From an uncultured Chlorobiaceae bacterium (GTDB lineage: Bacteria > Bacteroidota > Chlorobiia > Chlorobiales > Chlorobiaceae): a DNA stretch of 53,894 nucleotides. A program made the translations under genes and the position numbers. Below are positions 46,701 through 53,894 of the stretch, one piece after another. The notes below the pieces were generated by a model. The model saw only the letters and a list, made by a program, of their open reading frames with translations, was not told where the DNA came from and did no database searches. The stretch is from the NCBI GenBank assembly GCA_903851385.1, contig CAINOC010000103.1, positions 1 through 53,894 on the forward strand, written 5' to 3'. Position 1 is the first letter of the stretch; each line of letters starts with the position of its first letter.

Positions 46701-47551
46701 TCAGACTGCTTGACAAGGCCGCCCGTCTGGCTGCAGTAGCCGATGAACCCGAAGAGATGAACTTTATAAGAAAACATGTGCAGAAGGAGATGCTTGAGAG
46801 AAACTGTTCTTTTGAGGAGGCCTCGAACAGGGTTTATTCAAATGCGCCCGGCAGCTATGGAGCAAATGTAAACCATCTGGTTGAAAGCAGCACCTGGGAA
46901 GAGGACAACCAGCTTGCCGAAGCCTTTGTCTCCCGGAAGAGCTTTGCAGTATCATCCGCAGGTCACTGGAAGGAGTGTCCTGATGCCCTTCGCTCTGCGC
47001 TCAAAAATGTAACCCTGACATTCCAGAATATCGACAGCTATGAAATCGGTATTTCTGATATTGATCATTATTATGAGTATCTTGGCGGAGTTTCAAAAAC
47101 TGTGGAACACCTTAGTAAAACCAAACCGAAAGTGATGGTTGGCGATATCGATGGTGTGGGAACAAAGCAGCGGATCTGTTCTCTTGAAAAAATGGTCTCG
47201 CTTGAGGCACGCACTAAACTGCTTAATCCGAAATGGTATGAGGCCATGCTTGAGCACGGCTATGAGGGGGTCAGGGAGATTGAGTCCCATCTCAGCAACA
47301 CCTATGGATGGAGTGCAACTGCTTCGGCAGTTAAAAAGTGGACCTATGATCAATTCAACGAAACTTTTCTGCAAGACAAGGCCATGCTGGAACGACTTGC
47401 TGCCCTTAACCCGTACGCAACCATGTCGATGACCAGACGCCTGCTCGAAGCTCACTCTCGAGGATTCTGGGAAGCAGAGGAGAGTACCATTGAAGAACTT
47501 CAGGAACTCTATGCCGATCTTGAAACCAGAATTGAAGGGGTTCACCAGTGA
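43721..47551 (+). CDS. bchH: Mg-protoporphyrin IX chelatase large subunit (BchH type)
   Basis: This 1276-residue BchH-family protein binds protoporphyrin IX for Mg2+ insertion, the first committed step to bacteriochlorophyll. It carries [67 protein letters not shown] and [16 protein letters not shown], parallel to the BchS-type protein upstream. It is much diverged from that paralogue, especially in the N-terminal 400 residues. Assignment to BchH rests on direct adjacency to bchM, whose product takes the Mg-porphyrin. The ATG at 43721 has only a weak AGG upstream. Confidence 0.8.
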   Translation: MHFVFLTMEATNNSTLKAAADELNRKFHIGLEVSVFSLGLHNSKKLWETLENTLPNADVVFGSMLFSEEIVRPLEKLLEALTCPVCMITSNPALITQTRLGKFSFGKSKKEEPKESNIFKQWASKLMPRQSHGESQRQLTLVRNVSKIMKYLPGRARDIHTFIAAHQFWLNGSQENMERFLSLLVDRYVPGWKGKLPQEDPLFYPDAAICHPDATEPFFSSTLFLEWLKQNKPNIESGLVVILAMRSTVLSKNMAHLNYLIHSFESKGIKCCIAYSGGLDFRPVLDRFFNSEISGALKPALLINATGFSLVGGPAENKAPEAIAVLKKLDIPCLNLIPLSFQPIEQWRESNLGLTPLQTALSVAVTELDGSIEPQIYAGTETGSERTIPLEAEVKIISERVQRFLRLQHKPPKEKKIAIILFNFPPNLGNAGTAAYLNVFESLHRLLLEMKTAGYRVDVPETAEGLKDRLLEGNRLLYGTDGNVDAHFPVDEYRRLFPAYEGIEPFWGDAPGEILNDRNRFHILGCSLGNIFIGQQPSFGYERDPMRLLMAKDAAPNHAFAAFYTWIEHCFNADAVLHFGTHGALEFMPGKQVGLSSLCWPKKLIGALPNFYCYCVNNPSEGAIAKRRGFATLVSYLSPPLEHAGLYKGLRKLKDLVAGYRSNPSDELLEEVKELTISLEIDLDQNNLTAEEYITTLNSELYLIEERMIPLGLHIMGEAPSPESVSDHLALLAQHTRPELDGKSLPELICNHLNYDYQEILDQLGTNREAQERWQQVSAIFREAVKRFTGHFDTEKNHNIPLSRLLEGSLAVRISAADDYLHRTAGIKPGELKRLWHFINIVLINLAENHELNAVLHALEGKFIPPSPGNDLVRNPDIVPTGRNIHSLDPYTIPTSFAQQAGKRSAEELLLQYNKESGALPESIALILWGTDNLKSDGEGVAQALALMGAKAKTDELGKIGDVELIPLIELGRPRIDVVMTISGIFRDLLSLQVRLLDKAARLAAVADEPEEMNFIRKHVQKEMLERNCSFEEASNRVYSNAPGSYGANVNHLVESSTWEEDNQLAEAFVSRKSFAVSSAGHWKECPDALRSALKNVTLTFQNIDSYEIGISDIDHYYEYLGGVSKTVEHLSKTKPKVMVGDIDGVGTKQRICSLEKMVSLEARTKLLNPKWYEAMLEHGYEGVREIESHLSNTYGWSATASAVKKWTYDQFNETFLQDKAMLERLAALNPYATMSMTRRLLEAHSRGFWEAEESTIEELQELYADLETRIEGVHQ

Positions 47552-47609
47552 AGCATTGGCAAAATAAAATTTTATAACACCAACCCTCGTAACGACAAAA
47601 ACTTATACC

Positions 47610-48308
47610 ATGAGCAGCTCCTCTTTCAATGCTGAAGAACACAAAAAAATGCTCCGTTCGTATTTCGACGGCCAGGGCTTTCAGCGATGGGCATCAATAT
47701 ACGGTGACGATAAACTCTCTTCCGTACGCAATACTGTCCGTCAAGGCCATGCCGTTATGATGGACAAGGCATTTGACTGGCTGCAGCAACTTGGACTTCC
47801 GAAAGGTGCAACTGTTCTTGACGCCGGATGCGGAACAGGACTGTTCAGTATTCGTCTTGCAAAAGAGGGCTACAAAGTGAAATCTGTCGATATCGCTTCA
47901 CAAATGGTGGCTAAAACAAAAGAAGAAGCGACCAAACAGGGAGTTCAGAATAACATGGAGTTTGAAGTAAACTCTATTGAATCAGTAAGCGGAACGTATG
48001 ATGCCGTGGTGTGCTTTGATGTACTGATCCATTACCCTGCTGAAGGATTTTCTCAGGCATTCCGGAACCTGAGCAGTTTGACAAAAGGTTCGGTCATATT
48101 CACCTATGCTCCTTACAATAACATTCTTGCTTTCCAGCATTGGCTTGGTGGTTATTTCCCGAAAAAGGAACGCCGCACAACCATCCAGATGATTCGTGAG
48201 GAGGAGATGCAGAAAGCTATGGGCGCAGCCGGAATGAAACTGAAAAATCGGGAAAAAATAAGTTGGGGATTTTATCATACCATGCTTATGAACTCTTCTC
48301 ACAAGTGA
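47610..48308 (+). CDS. bchM: Mg-protoporphyrin IX methyltransferase
   Basis: BchM transfers a methyl group from SAM to the C-13 propionate of Mg-protoporphyrin IX, giving the monomethyl ester used by BchE. The 232-residue protein has SAM motif [13 protein letters not shown] (about residues 69-80), VKSVDIA as motif II, and [14 protein letters not shown] as motif III. The C-terminal region ([22 protein letters not shown]) is typical. The ATG is 58 bp after bchH, in the usual bchH-bchM order. Confidence 0.95.
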   Translation: MSSSSFNAEEHKKMLRSYFDGQGFQRWASIYGDDKLSSVRNTVRQGHAVMMDKAFDWLQQLGLPKGATVLDAGCGTGLFSIRLAKEGYKVKSVDIASQMVAKTKEEATKQGVQNNMEFEVNSIESVSGTYDAVVCFDVLIHYPAEGFSQAFRNLSSLTKGSVIFTYAPYNNILAFQHWLGGYFPKKERRTTIQMIREEEMQKAMGAAGMKLKNREKISWGFYHTMLMNSSHK

Positions 48309-48454
48309 CTGGTGTTGTAGTGAATACCATATGAGAATTTTATAAAAAAGTTGTAAATTAATAATTCAGGGATTTTTATCAGTCAAATCAAGGTTTTCTT
48401 TGTTTTGTTCTGCAGTCCCTATTTTGTAAAAACATATCTGGAGGATGGAGACCG

Positions 48455-50095
48455 ATGAAAATACTGATGGTTCAGCCAAATTATCATTCAGGGGGAGCCG
48501 AAATTGCCGGTAACTGGACACCAAGCTGGGTCGCCTATATCGGTGGCGCCCTTAAACAGGCAGGATTCGATCAGGTGAAATTTGTTGACGCCATGGCCGA
48601 TGACATTCCTGACGACCAGATTGAGGAGATCATCCGTAAGAACATGCCGGATGTGGTGATGACGACAAATATCACTCCTTCTATCTTCAAGGCACAGGCT
48701 ATCATGAAAATCGCTAAAAAAGTGAATCCGAAAATCCGGACACTTATGGGCGGTATTCATTCAACATTTATGTACCCTCAGGTACTGAGCGAAGCACCTG
48801 AAACCGATTACATTGTTCGCGGTGAAGGTGAAGAGGTGACAGTGAACCTCATCAAGGAGATCGCAGCTGGAACCGATAAGCAGAACCGTGGAGAGATTAC
48901 CGGCATCGCCTATATTGACGACGACGGCAAGGTGTTTGCAACGGCTGCACATCCGGTCATTGAGGATCTTGATACCCTTAGCCCCGACTGGAGCCTTTAC
49001 GACTGGGATAAATACATTTACACTCCTCTGAACTGCCGCCTTGCGGTTCCAAACTTTGCCAGAGGATGTCCTTTTACCTGCACGTTCTGTTCACAGTGGC
49101 AGTTCTGGCGCCGCTACCGTGCACGCAGTCCCAAGCTTTTCGTCGATGAAATTGAGGTACTGGTCAAACAGCACAAAGTGGGCTTTTTCATCCTCGCTGA
49201 TGAAGAACCAACCATTAACAAACAGAAGTTTGTCTCTCTCTGCCAGGAGCTTATCGACCGTAAACTTGATGTTACCTGGGGTATCAATACCCGCGTAACA
49301 GATATCATGCGTGATGCCGACCTTCTGCCGTTCTTCCGTAAGGCTGGTCTGGTACACGTGTCACTTGGTACTGAAGCAGCAAGTCAGATGAACCTCAACC
49401 GGTTCCGCAAGGAGACAACCATTGAGGAGAACAAGCTTGCAATCAAGCTGCTGCAGAAAAATGGAATCGTGGCTGAAGCACAGTTTGTTATGGGCCTTGA
49501 GCACGAAACCCCTGAAACCATTGAAGAGACCTACCAGCTCTGTAAAGACTGGGATCCCGATATGGCCAACTGGACCATTTACACACCATGGCCTTTCTCC
49601 GACCTCTTCAAGGAGCTTGGCGACAGGGTGGAGGTACGCGACTACTCCAAGTACAATTTTGTGACGCCGATCATCAAGCCCGACAACATGGAGCGTGAGG
49701 ATGTGCTGAAACTTGTGCTGAAATCTTATGCACGCTTCTACGCACGCAAGACCTTCTTCGGCTACCCATGGATAAAAGACCCTTATGTACGCAAGTACAT
49801 GCTTGGCTGTCTGAAAGCGTTCGCCCAGACTACCATTACCAAACGCTTCTACGACATCGACCGAGTCAAAACCAAAAACCGCAAGATTGAGGTCGATCTT
49901 GGCTTCGACAAGTCCAGGATTCTCACTCAGGACGAGGTAAAGAACCTCAAGGAACTGCGCCCGGAAATGGTTGCCGACATGAGCTTCGGTCTTAAAGAGG
50001 CCGGATACCAGCGTGAGCATGACGAGCACAACTGGGACGAGTTCGACGAAAGCACCATCAAGGATCGTAACTCTTCAACAGTTCGCAACTGCTGA
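48455..50095 (+). CDS. bchE: Anaerobic Mg-protoporphyrin IX monomethyl ester cyclase
   Basis: BchE is the oxygen-independent cyclase that builds ring E of (bacterio)chlorophyll, using a radical SAM cluster and cobalamin. The 546-residue protein has an N-terminal B12-binding-like domain (about residues 1-140), the CX3CX2C motif at Cys205, Cys209 and Cys212 (ARGCPFTCTFC), and an extended C-terminal domain. GGAGG lies about 10 bases upstream of the ATG at 48455. The 146-bp gap after bchM is AT-rich and could hold a separate promoter. A terminator follows. Confidence 0.95.
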   Translation: MKILMVQPNYHSGGAEIAGNWTPSWVAYIGGALKQAGFDQVKFVDAMADDIPDDQIEEIIRKNMPDVVMTTNITPSIFKAQAIMKIAKKVNPKIRTLMGGIHSTFMYPQVLSEAPETDYIVRGEGEEVTVNLIKEIAAGTDKQNRGEITGIAYIDDDGKVFATAAHPVIEDLDTLSPDWSLYDWDKYIYTPLNCRLAVPNFARGCPFTCTFCSQWQFWRRYRARSPKLFVDEIEVLVKQHKVGFFILADEEPTINKQKFVSLCQELIDRKLDVTWGINTRVTDIMRDADLLPFFRKAGLVHVSLGTEAASQMNLNRFRKETTIEENKLAIKLLQKNGIVAEAQFVMGLEHETPETIEETYQLCKDWDPDMANWTIYTPWPFSDLFKELGDRVEVRDYSKYNFVTPIIKPDNMEREDVLKLVLKSYARFYARKTFFGYPWIKDPYVRKYMLGCLKAFAQTTITKRFYDIDRVKTKNRKIEVDLGFDKSRILTQDEVKNLKELRPEMVADMSFGLKEAGYQREHDEHNWDEFDESTIKDRNSSTVRNC

Positions 50096-50119
50096 GAACT
50101 CTTGTTCGATCAAATAAAC

Positions 50120-50154
50120 AAAAAGCCCTTCGGAAACGGAGGGCTTTTTGTTTT
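50120..50154 (+). terminator. Rho-independent terminator after bchE
   Basis: AAAAAGCCCTTCG and CGGAGGGCTTTTT pair around a GAAA loop, followed by further T residues. The AT-rich stem ends make it usable on both strands. Confidence 0.88.
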
Positions 50155-50176
50155 TGACTTAATGCTTTTTCATGCC

Positions 50177-50767
50177 TCATTCCGGAAAAGCATTGACTGA
50201 AAGTTTCTGAACATGGTCGCGGATGTCAACAGGCCATGTGGTTACTATCTCATTAAACTTTTCTGGGTTTCCGGCAAACAAAGCCCTTGACGCCTCCTCA
50301 AATCCGGGAAGGTCACCAGCCATTGCAGACATAAACCTGTAGACGCCCCCTTGTGAAGAACGCAACTGATCCCGATCGCTGTTCATGCGCCGAGCTTCCT
50401 CAACAAGTTTACGAAGAGCTACAGATGCACCTCCAGGTTGACTGTTAAGCCACTCCCAATGCCGGGGCAGTAACGTGACTTCCCGTGGAATAACACCAAG
50501 CTTCGGGCGTCCTGGTCCCCTAGGAATAGTTGCATCCCTGTTGTCACTCGCTATTGGATTATCCAATCTACTCAGAACATCTTCCATCTTTCCACGGAAG
50601 TCTACTTCAATAAGCTCACTGCTTATATCGTCAAAGATCAAAACAGAGAGCACTTCCCCGTTATCAATATTCTCTTTAACCAGTTTGATAACCTCTTCCA
50701 GCTTTCCTGTTGCAATACAGCGACTGCCACAAAATGCTGTGCAATGTTGAATATTTTTTCTGTTCAT
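50177..50767 (-). CDS. DUF2239 family protein
   Basis: This 196-residue protein matches DUF2239: the N-terminus with CTAFCGSRCIATGKLEEV, a central RGPGRPKLGVIPREVTLLPRHW, and the C-terminal FMSAMAGDLPGFEEASRALFAG. The biochemical role is unknown; the RGPGRPKLG segment resembles an AT-hook, suggesting minor-groove DNA binding. It stands alone on the minus strand, with nested inverted repeats just upstream. Confidence 0.8.
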   Translation of the reverse strand: MNRKNIQHCTAFCGSRCIATGKLEEVIKLVKENIDNGEVLSVLIFDDISSELIEVDFRGKMEDVLSRLDNPIASDNRDATIPRGPGRPKLGVIPREVTLLPRHWEWLNSQPGGASVALRKLVEEARRMNSDRDQLRSSQGGVYRFMSAMAGDLPGFEEASRALFAGNPEKFNEIVTTWPVDIRDHVQKLSVNAFPE

Positions 50768-50770
50768 CTT

Positions 50771-50815
50771 TTATGAGTTTTTATATCAATTATATCCGGA
50801 TATAATACCTCATAA
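50771..50815. promoter_or_regulatory. Nested inverted repeats upstream of the DUF2239 gene
   Basis: An 18-bp perfect palindrome, ATTATATCCGGATATAAT (50789-50806), is flanked by TTATGAG (50771-50777) and its complement CTCATAA (50809-50815). It lies in the promoter region of the DUF2239 gene, so it may be an operator, possibly for autoregulation. Confidence 0.45.
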
Positions 50816-50870
50816 ATGGAACAGAATAGAAATGAATAAACAATATTACCCGGATAATTATAACTCAAAA

Positions 50871-51758
50871 CTATTTCAACGTCGTTCCGATGCCGAGACG
50901 GTCCGCAATATTGGCCTTTGGGTCAATCACTGGTCTGATAAGAGGTGATGCACAGGTCATGAGCGTGGTGACACCCGGCCCGTGACCGGCCTCCATACAA
51001 TCGCTGTGTACGACTATTCCGATACTGACCGCACCTTTACGGTAGGCTCTGCCATAACGGTTGTCGTGATCCAAGAGTGCGACAAAATCACCGAAACGAA
51101 TTTTGTCGATACCATACTCTTTTACCGTTTCAGCGTCGCTGGTCATAATATCGTAATCACCTTTTGCCACATGGGCTGAACCGATGCCTGATCCCATACA
51201 GACCGCTGGGACAATGGTTGTAACCGGCACTTCAAGCACTCCACCCTCTACTTCACGAATATTCATGACCTTAAGCAGATCAGGATCGAGATTGAACAGG
51301 ATAATATCCGGATAATCCATAAGCTTCAGTCCCTGCCCTTTCCCCCGAATGATGATGGTATCGCTGTAGAGAAGCTTTTCCTTGACTTCGCGCACAAAAT
51401 CCACTATGACATGTTCCGATCCTCCATGATGACCGAGCACACGTCCTTCGGCTCCTTTTGCTTCGCCTGTAGCTACTGTGGCAATATTGCCGGCGCAGGA
51501 GTATATCTGCAATCCAACGTTTGGATGCTCGAAAGGTTTATTGGTATCAGCGGTACAGCTGACTCCCGGCTCTATATGATCGCCTTGCCATCCAAAAGCA
51601 GCATCTCCAACCTGGACGTTCAGAGTGATACCTCCTATCGAAGGAAGAAGAAAGGGGGTACCATGATGGTCAACTTCCCAATTTCCTCTTGTTCTCGGTT
51701 GTCCGGGCTGGCACTGCAATAGAAACTCTACAAGATGTTGTTCGTTTGTGGTAAGCAT
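50871..51758 (-). CDS. DUF4438 family protein
   Basis: This 295-residue protein matches DUF4438, a bacterial and archaeal family with solved structures but no known function. Landmarks are the [11 protein letters not shown] segment, the GxGxGxx-like [18 protein letters not shown] region with a His pair, and the later [19 protein letters not shown] with Cys and His residues. The conserved His and Cys may bind metal (inference). It lies 45 bp after the upstream Cys-motif gene, so the two may be co-transcribed. Confidence 0.85.
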   Translation of the reverse strand: MLTTNEQHLVEFLLQCQPGQPRTRGNWEVDHHGTPFLLPSIGGITLNVQVGDAAFGWQGDHIEPGVSCTADTNKPFEHPNVGLQIYSCAGNIATVATGEAKGAEGRVLGHHGGSEHVIVDFVREVKEKLLYSDTIIIRGKGQGLKLMDYPDIILFNLDPDLLKVMNIREVEGGVLEVPVTTIVPAVCMGSGIGSAHVAKGDYDIMTSDAETVKEYGIDKIRFGDFVALLDHDNRYGRAYRKGAVSIGIVVHSDCMEAGHGPGVTTLMTCASPLIRPVIDPKANIADRLGIGTTLK

Positions 51759-51803
51759 AACTTCTTTTTAATGGTGATTGTCTAAATACATGGTCAAAGC
51801 AGG

Positions 51804-52538
51804 CTATACATCAAATCCCGGACGAATAAAGGGGCGTGCGGCAGGAAATACAACCTCAATTGACCGGCGCAAACGGTCAAGATGAACAAGAATAGAAAGT
51901 GTTTTATCCTCATGAGCAGGATACTCGGCATAAAGAACGCTCCATGCAGCAAGGGATCGGTCTATGGTTATCAGTGCAACCTTGGCAGTGCCGTTGGCAT
52001 CGTTTTGCTGTTCATTGTCGACTATAGCTGATTCGTTCATACGGCCTTCGACCGCACGAACAAGTTTCGGGTAAATAAAATACTGATAATGCCGGATCAC
52101 CTGGAGATGCTCATCAAGAGAAAGAGGGTGATTGGTCAGCAGTGATTCCTCCGCTTCCGAAAATTCGTCAGCAGCGGCAAACCATTCGTTAACCATGCCT
52201 GAATAGACAAGTGCTGCTGTCGCACAAGGGTGTTCACGGGCATTGCGATGGAAACTCTCCTGCAGTTCGGACAATGCAGTTTCCTTGTCCAAATCTTCCG
52301 GATCGATACCCTGTTGTGCAGCCATTTCCCTTATAAGACGCATGGCTTGAACAAGTGCTTCACCCATTTCATCCCAAAACCGGGCATTCAATGCATCAAA
52401 ATCCCCCAAGGTATCACCACTCCTGGTTTCTTCTGATTCGATCTGAAATTGAAGGCAACGCGAAGTATATGCGCACCGCTCACACCAGCGGTCACAATAG
52501 TTATAGATACCTGGAATCAAATCCGGTTTATCACCCAT
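51804..52538 (-). CDS. Hypothetical protein with N-terminal CX3CX2CX5C motif
   Basis: I do not recognise this 244-residue protein. Its N-terminus has Cys15, Cys19, Cys22 and Cys28 (YNYCDRWCERCAYTSRC). The spacing suits a zinc or iron-sulfur site; the first three have radical SAM spacing, but the protein is too short and lacks the TIM-barrel context, so I do not call it one. The remaining sequence is mostly helical, with acidic stretches (EFSEAEESLL). It lies 36 bp downstream of arfB and 45 bp upstream of the DUF4438 gene. Confidence 0.6.
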   Translation of the reverse strand: MGDKPDLIPGIYNYCDRWCERCAYTSRCLQFQIESEETRSGDTLGDFDALNARFWDEMGEALVQAMRLIREMAAQQGIDPEDLDKETALSELQESFHRNAREHPCATAALVYSGMVNEWFAAADEFSEAEESLLTNHPLSLDEHLQVIRHYQYFIYPKLVRAVEGRMNESAIVDNEQQNDANGTAKVALITIDRSLAAWSVLYAEYPAHEDKTLSILVHLDRLRRSIEVVFPAARPFIRPGFDV

Positions 52539-52574
52539 TACGTGCTCTGTTGAGTTAGCTTTGCCATTCCTTAA

Positions 52575-52997
52575 CTACCAATCAATACGTCCTCTCAGTG
52601 ACTTGATATCTGAACGCTTCTCCTTTTTTTCAAGTCGTTTAACTTTTGAAGTGAAGGTTGGTTTTGTTCTCTTTCGTTTTTTTGGATCTTCGGCAACACT
52701 TCCCAAAATCATCTGAAGCCGGTCAAGAGCGTCTTCACGATTTTTCTCCCTTGAGCGAAAACGCTGTGCTTTTATAACAAGAACTCCTTCGCTTGAGAGA
52801 CGCTGATCCCTCATGCTGAGCAAACGTTCCTTCAGCTCTTCAGGAAGAGAGGATGCCCTGATATCGAAACGTAAATGAACCGCAGTCTCAACCTTGTTCA
52901 CATTCTGCCCGCCGGCTCCCTGGGAACGCATGGCATGCAATTCGATTTCGGTGACCGGAACAGTTACCTTTTGTTTGATTTTATTGCTTTCAGTCAT
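52575..52997 (-). CDS. arfB: Alternative ribosome-rescue peptidyl-tRNA hydrolase ArfB
   Basis: ArfB rescues stalled ribosomes by hydrolysing peptidyl-tRNA. The 140-residue protein has the catalytic GGQ (residues 29-31 in SQGAGGQNVNK), followed by a basic C-terminal tail (KKRKRTKPTFTSKVKRLEKKEKR) that threads into the mRNA channel. Length and tail separate it from full release factors. It heads a minus-strand group with the Cys-motif and DUF4438 genes. Confidence 0.95.
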   Translation of the reverse strand: MTESNKIKQKVTVPVTEIELHAMRSQGAGGQNVNKVETAVHLRFDIRASSLPEELKERLLSMRDQRLSSEGVLVIKAQRFRSREKNREDALDRLQMILGSVAEDPKKRKRTKPTFTSKVKRLEKKEKRSDIKSLRGRIDW

Positions 52998-53058
52998 TAA
53001 GACGCTCTATGTCACGCCGTTCATGATACATCTTCAGCTCCAATTATGGTGAACTTTA

Positions 53059-53649
53059 CTATAAGGCAGCAAGGGCTGTGATAGTTTCTGGCCATGTTTC
53101 AAATCTGATGCTTTTTATTCCGACAGATTCCGCTGCCCTGCAGTTTTCCGGCTTGTCGTCGATCAGTATAAATTCATGAGCCGCCAGGCCTGAATCATTA
53201 AGAACATGCTGAAATGCTTCTGGAGAACTTTTCATAAAGCCGTGTTCGTAAGAAAGATAGTAACGATCCCTCTCCCTTAAAAGCGGATATTTTGTCAGGA
53301 GAAAAGCAAAATGCAGTGGGTCAGTATCGCTCATTATCCAGAGCTTATGCTCCCTGCTGAGAATTTCCACACCCTCTTCTGCCCCCTCCATCGGGGAGAA
53401 CACATCCTGCCAGCGCTCCCTTATTTCACCATGGCTCATGTTTCCTGTCAGCGAATCACGTCCGATCATGCAGAGATAGTCAAGTGGCGGAATGATGCCT
53501 TGCTCAAGCTTCATTTTCAGCTCTCCTCCACAATATTTCCTGTACACTGCCTGCAGGTCGGAAGTGCTGTCAGAAAGAACTCCCCTGCAGAATCTTAAAA
53601 AATCTACAGATACAATCACATTTCCGATATCGAGTAAAATAATGCTCAT
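53059..53649 (-). CDS. HAD-family phosphatase (YihX-like)
   Basis: This HAD-superfamily hydrolase of about 196 residues has motif I as LLDIGNVIVSVDF, the form with DxGNV seen in YihX-like sugar phosphatases, motif II as LWIMSDTDP, a Lys in FMKSSPEAF and motif III with paired acids in ILIDDKPENC. The substrate is probably a small phosphorylated metabolite. The ATG at 53649 gives the family N-terminus; a frame to 53727 would run into the adjacent hairpin. Confidence 0.88.
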   Translation of the reverse strand: MSIILLDIGNVIVSVDFLRFCRGVLSDSTSDLQAVYRKYCGGELKMKLEQGIIPPLDYLCMIGRDSLTGNMSHGEIRERWQDVFSPMEGAEEGVEILSREHKLWIMSDTDPLHFAFLLTKYPLLRERDRYYLSYEHGFMKSSPEAFQHVLNDSGLAAHEFILIDDKPENCRAAESVGIKSIRFETWPETITALAAL

Positions 53650-53706
53650 ACTGCCTCTTCTCTGGGTTCTTATGCAGGATTTTGACACTCTCAATTCATT
53701 GAAATT

Positions 53707-53752
53707 GCAGAAACACAAAGGGCGCATGGTTATGCGCCCTTTGTGTTTCTGC
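53707..53752. repeat. 21-bp perfect inverted repeat with GGTT loop
   Basis: Arms beginning GCAGAAACACAAAG and ending CTTTGTGTTTCTGC pair perfectly over 21 bp around a 4-nt loop. There is no T tract beyond the stem on either strand, though the arms have internal TTT runs. It lies upstream of the HAD gene and may end the gene at the window edge. Confidence 0.8.
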
Positions 53753-53815
53753 CATAGTTGAAACTGTTCGGCTTCTCCTGAAAAAGCCTTGTGCGGTTAA
53801 TCATAACAACCACAT

Positions 53816-53894
53816 TCATAAAAATACGAGAGTGCTGATAACTAATCCGCAGGCAAAGCCGCTCGGACTAAACGGCATGAAGAACCGTTCTATG
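53816..53894 (-). CDS. Possible 3' end of a gene running off the window
   Basis: On the minus strand an open frame enters from the right edge and ends in TGA at 53816-53818, giving about 25 residues ending FACGLVISTLVFL. The hydrophobic end suggests a membrane protein C-terminus. The hairpin at 53707-53752 would lie 64 bp downstream as a terminator. With so little sequence this is weak. Confidence 0.25.
   Translation of the reverse strand, partial: IERFFMPFSPSGFACGLVISTLVFL

Noticed and set aside
48309-48454. Riboswitch upstream of bchE, as BchE uses B12
   Set aside because: The gap is AT-rich, with no recognisable B12 box or stable multi-helix fold.
51804-52538. Radical SAM enzyme call from CX3CX2C
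   Set aside because: Protein is too short and no SAM-binding motifs or barrel pattern follow.

Overview
The window comes from a green sulfur bacterium (phylum Chlorobiota, family Chlorobiaceae; Chlorobium/Pelodictyon-like). The diagnosis rests on three chlorosome envelope protein genes (csmE, csmC, csmA) and a bacteriochlorophyll cluster with two complete Mg-chelatase large subunits (bchS- and bchH-type), bchM and the anaerobic cyclase bchE. I cannot name the species. There are no rRNA or tRNA genes, insertion sequences, CRISPR arrays or prophage blocks that I could recognise.

Layout. 1-1745: an accessory edge with a RES/Xre-type toxin-antitoxin pair and a 35-bp operator-like palindrome. 1.9-4.7 kb: csmE, an LptB-like ABC ATPase and a B12-binding radical SAM protein. 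4.8-7.8 kb: a DUF488 gene paired with a putative dual-OB gene, divergent from an HD phosphohydrolase. 7.8-24.4 kb: mostly housekeeping genes (YtxH protein, alpha/beta hydrolase, aroA, rpsU, a zinc-ribbon protein, alr, a helix-hairpin-helix protein, asd, dusB, recA, an M16 peptidase, tig, acpS, nadC), with a CBS-like PLP protein that has lost its catalytic lysine and a YopX-like accessory gene. 24.7-25.6 kb: folB-folK. 25.6-30.9 kb: a minus-strand chlorosome block in which csmC-csmA and an unfamiliar 549-residue protein are bracketed by two Get3/ArsA-type ATPases carrying C-terminal HSP20-like domains. 31.2-36.1 kb: pyrK, ssb, holA, an epimerase and an alpha-oxoamine synthase. 36.4-50.1 kb: a TonB-dependent receptor followed by bchS, a small membrane-anchored ORF, bchH, bchM and bchE, all on the plus strand. 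50.2-53.9 kb: DUF2239, DUF4438, a Cys-motif protein, arfB, a HAD phosphatase and a 21-bp perfect hairpin at the edge.

How the genes work together. BchS/BchH insert Mg2+ into protoporphyrin IX (the small subunits BchI/BchD are not in this window), BchM methylates the product and BchE closes the isocyclic ring. The resulting pigments are packed in chlorosomes whose envelope includes CsmA, CsmC and CsmE. The most interesting candidate for an undescribed system is the csmCA neighbourhood. Its two Get3-like ATPases and the PH-like protein with repeated basic motifs could form a targeting or assembly route for chlorosome envelope proteins. Secondary candidates are the CBS-like pseudoenzyme with a Bateman module, the zinc-ribbon/Tudor-like protein next to rpsU, and the DUF488/dual-OB pair.
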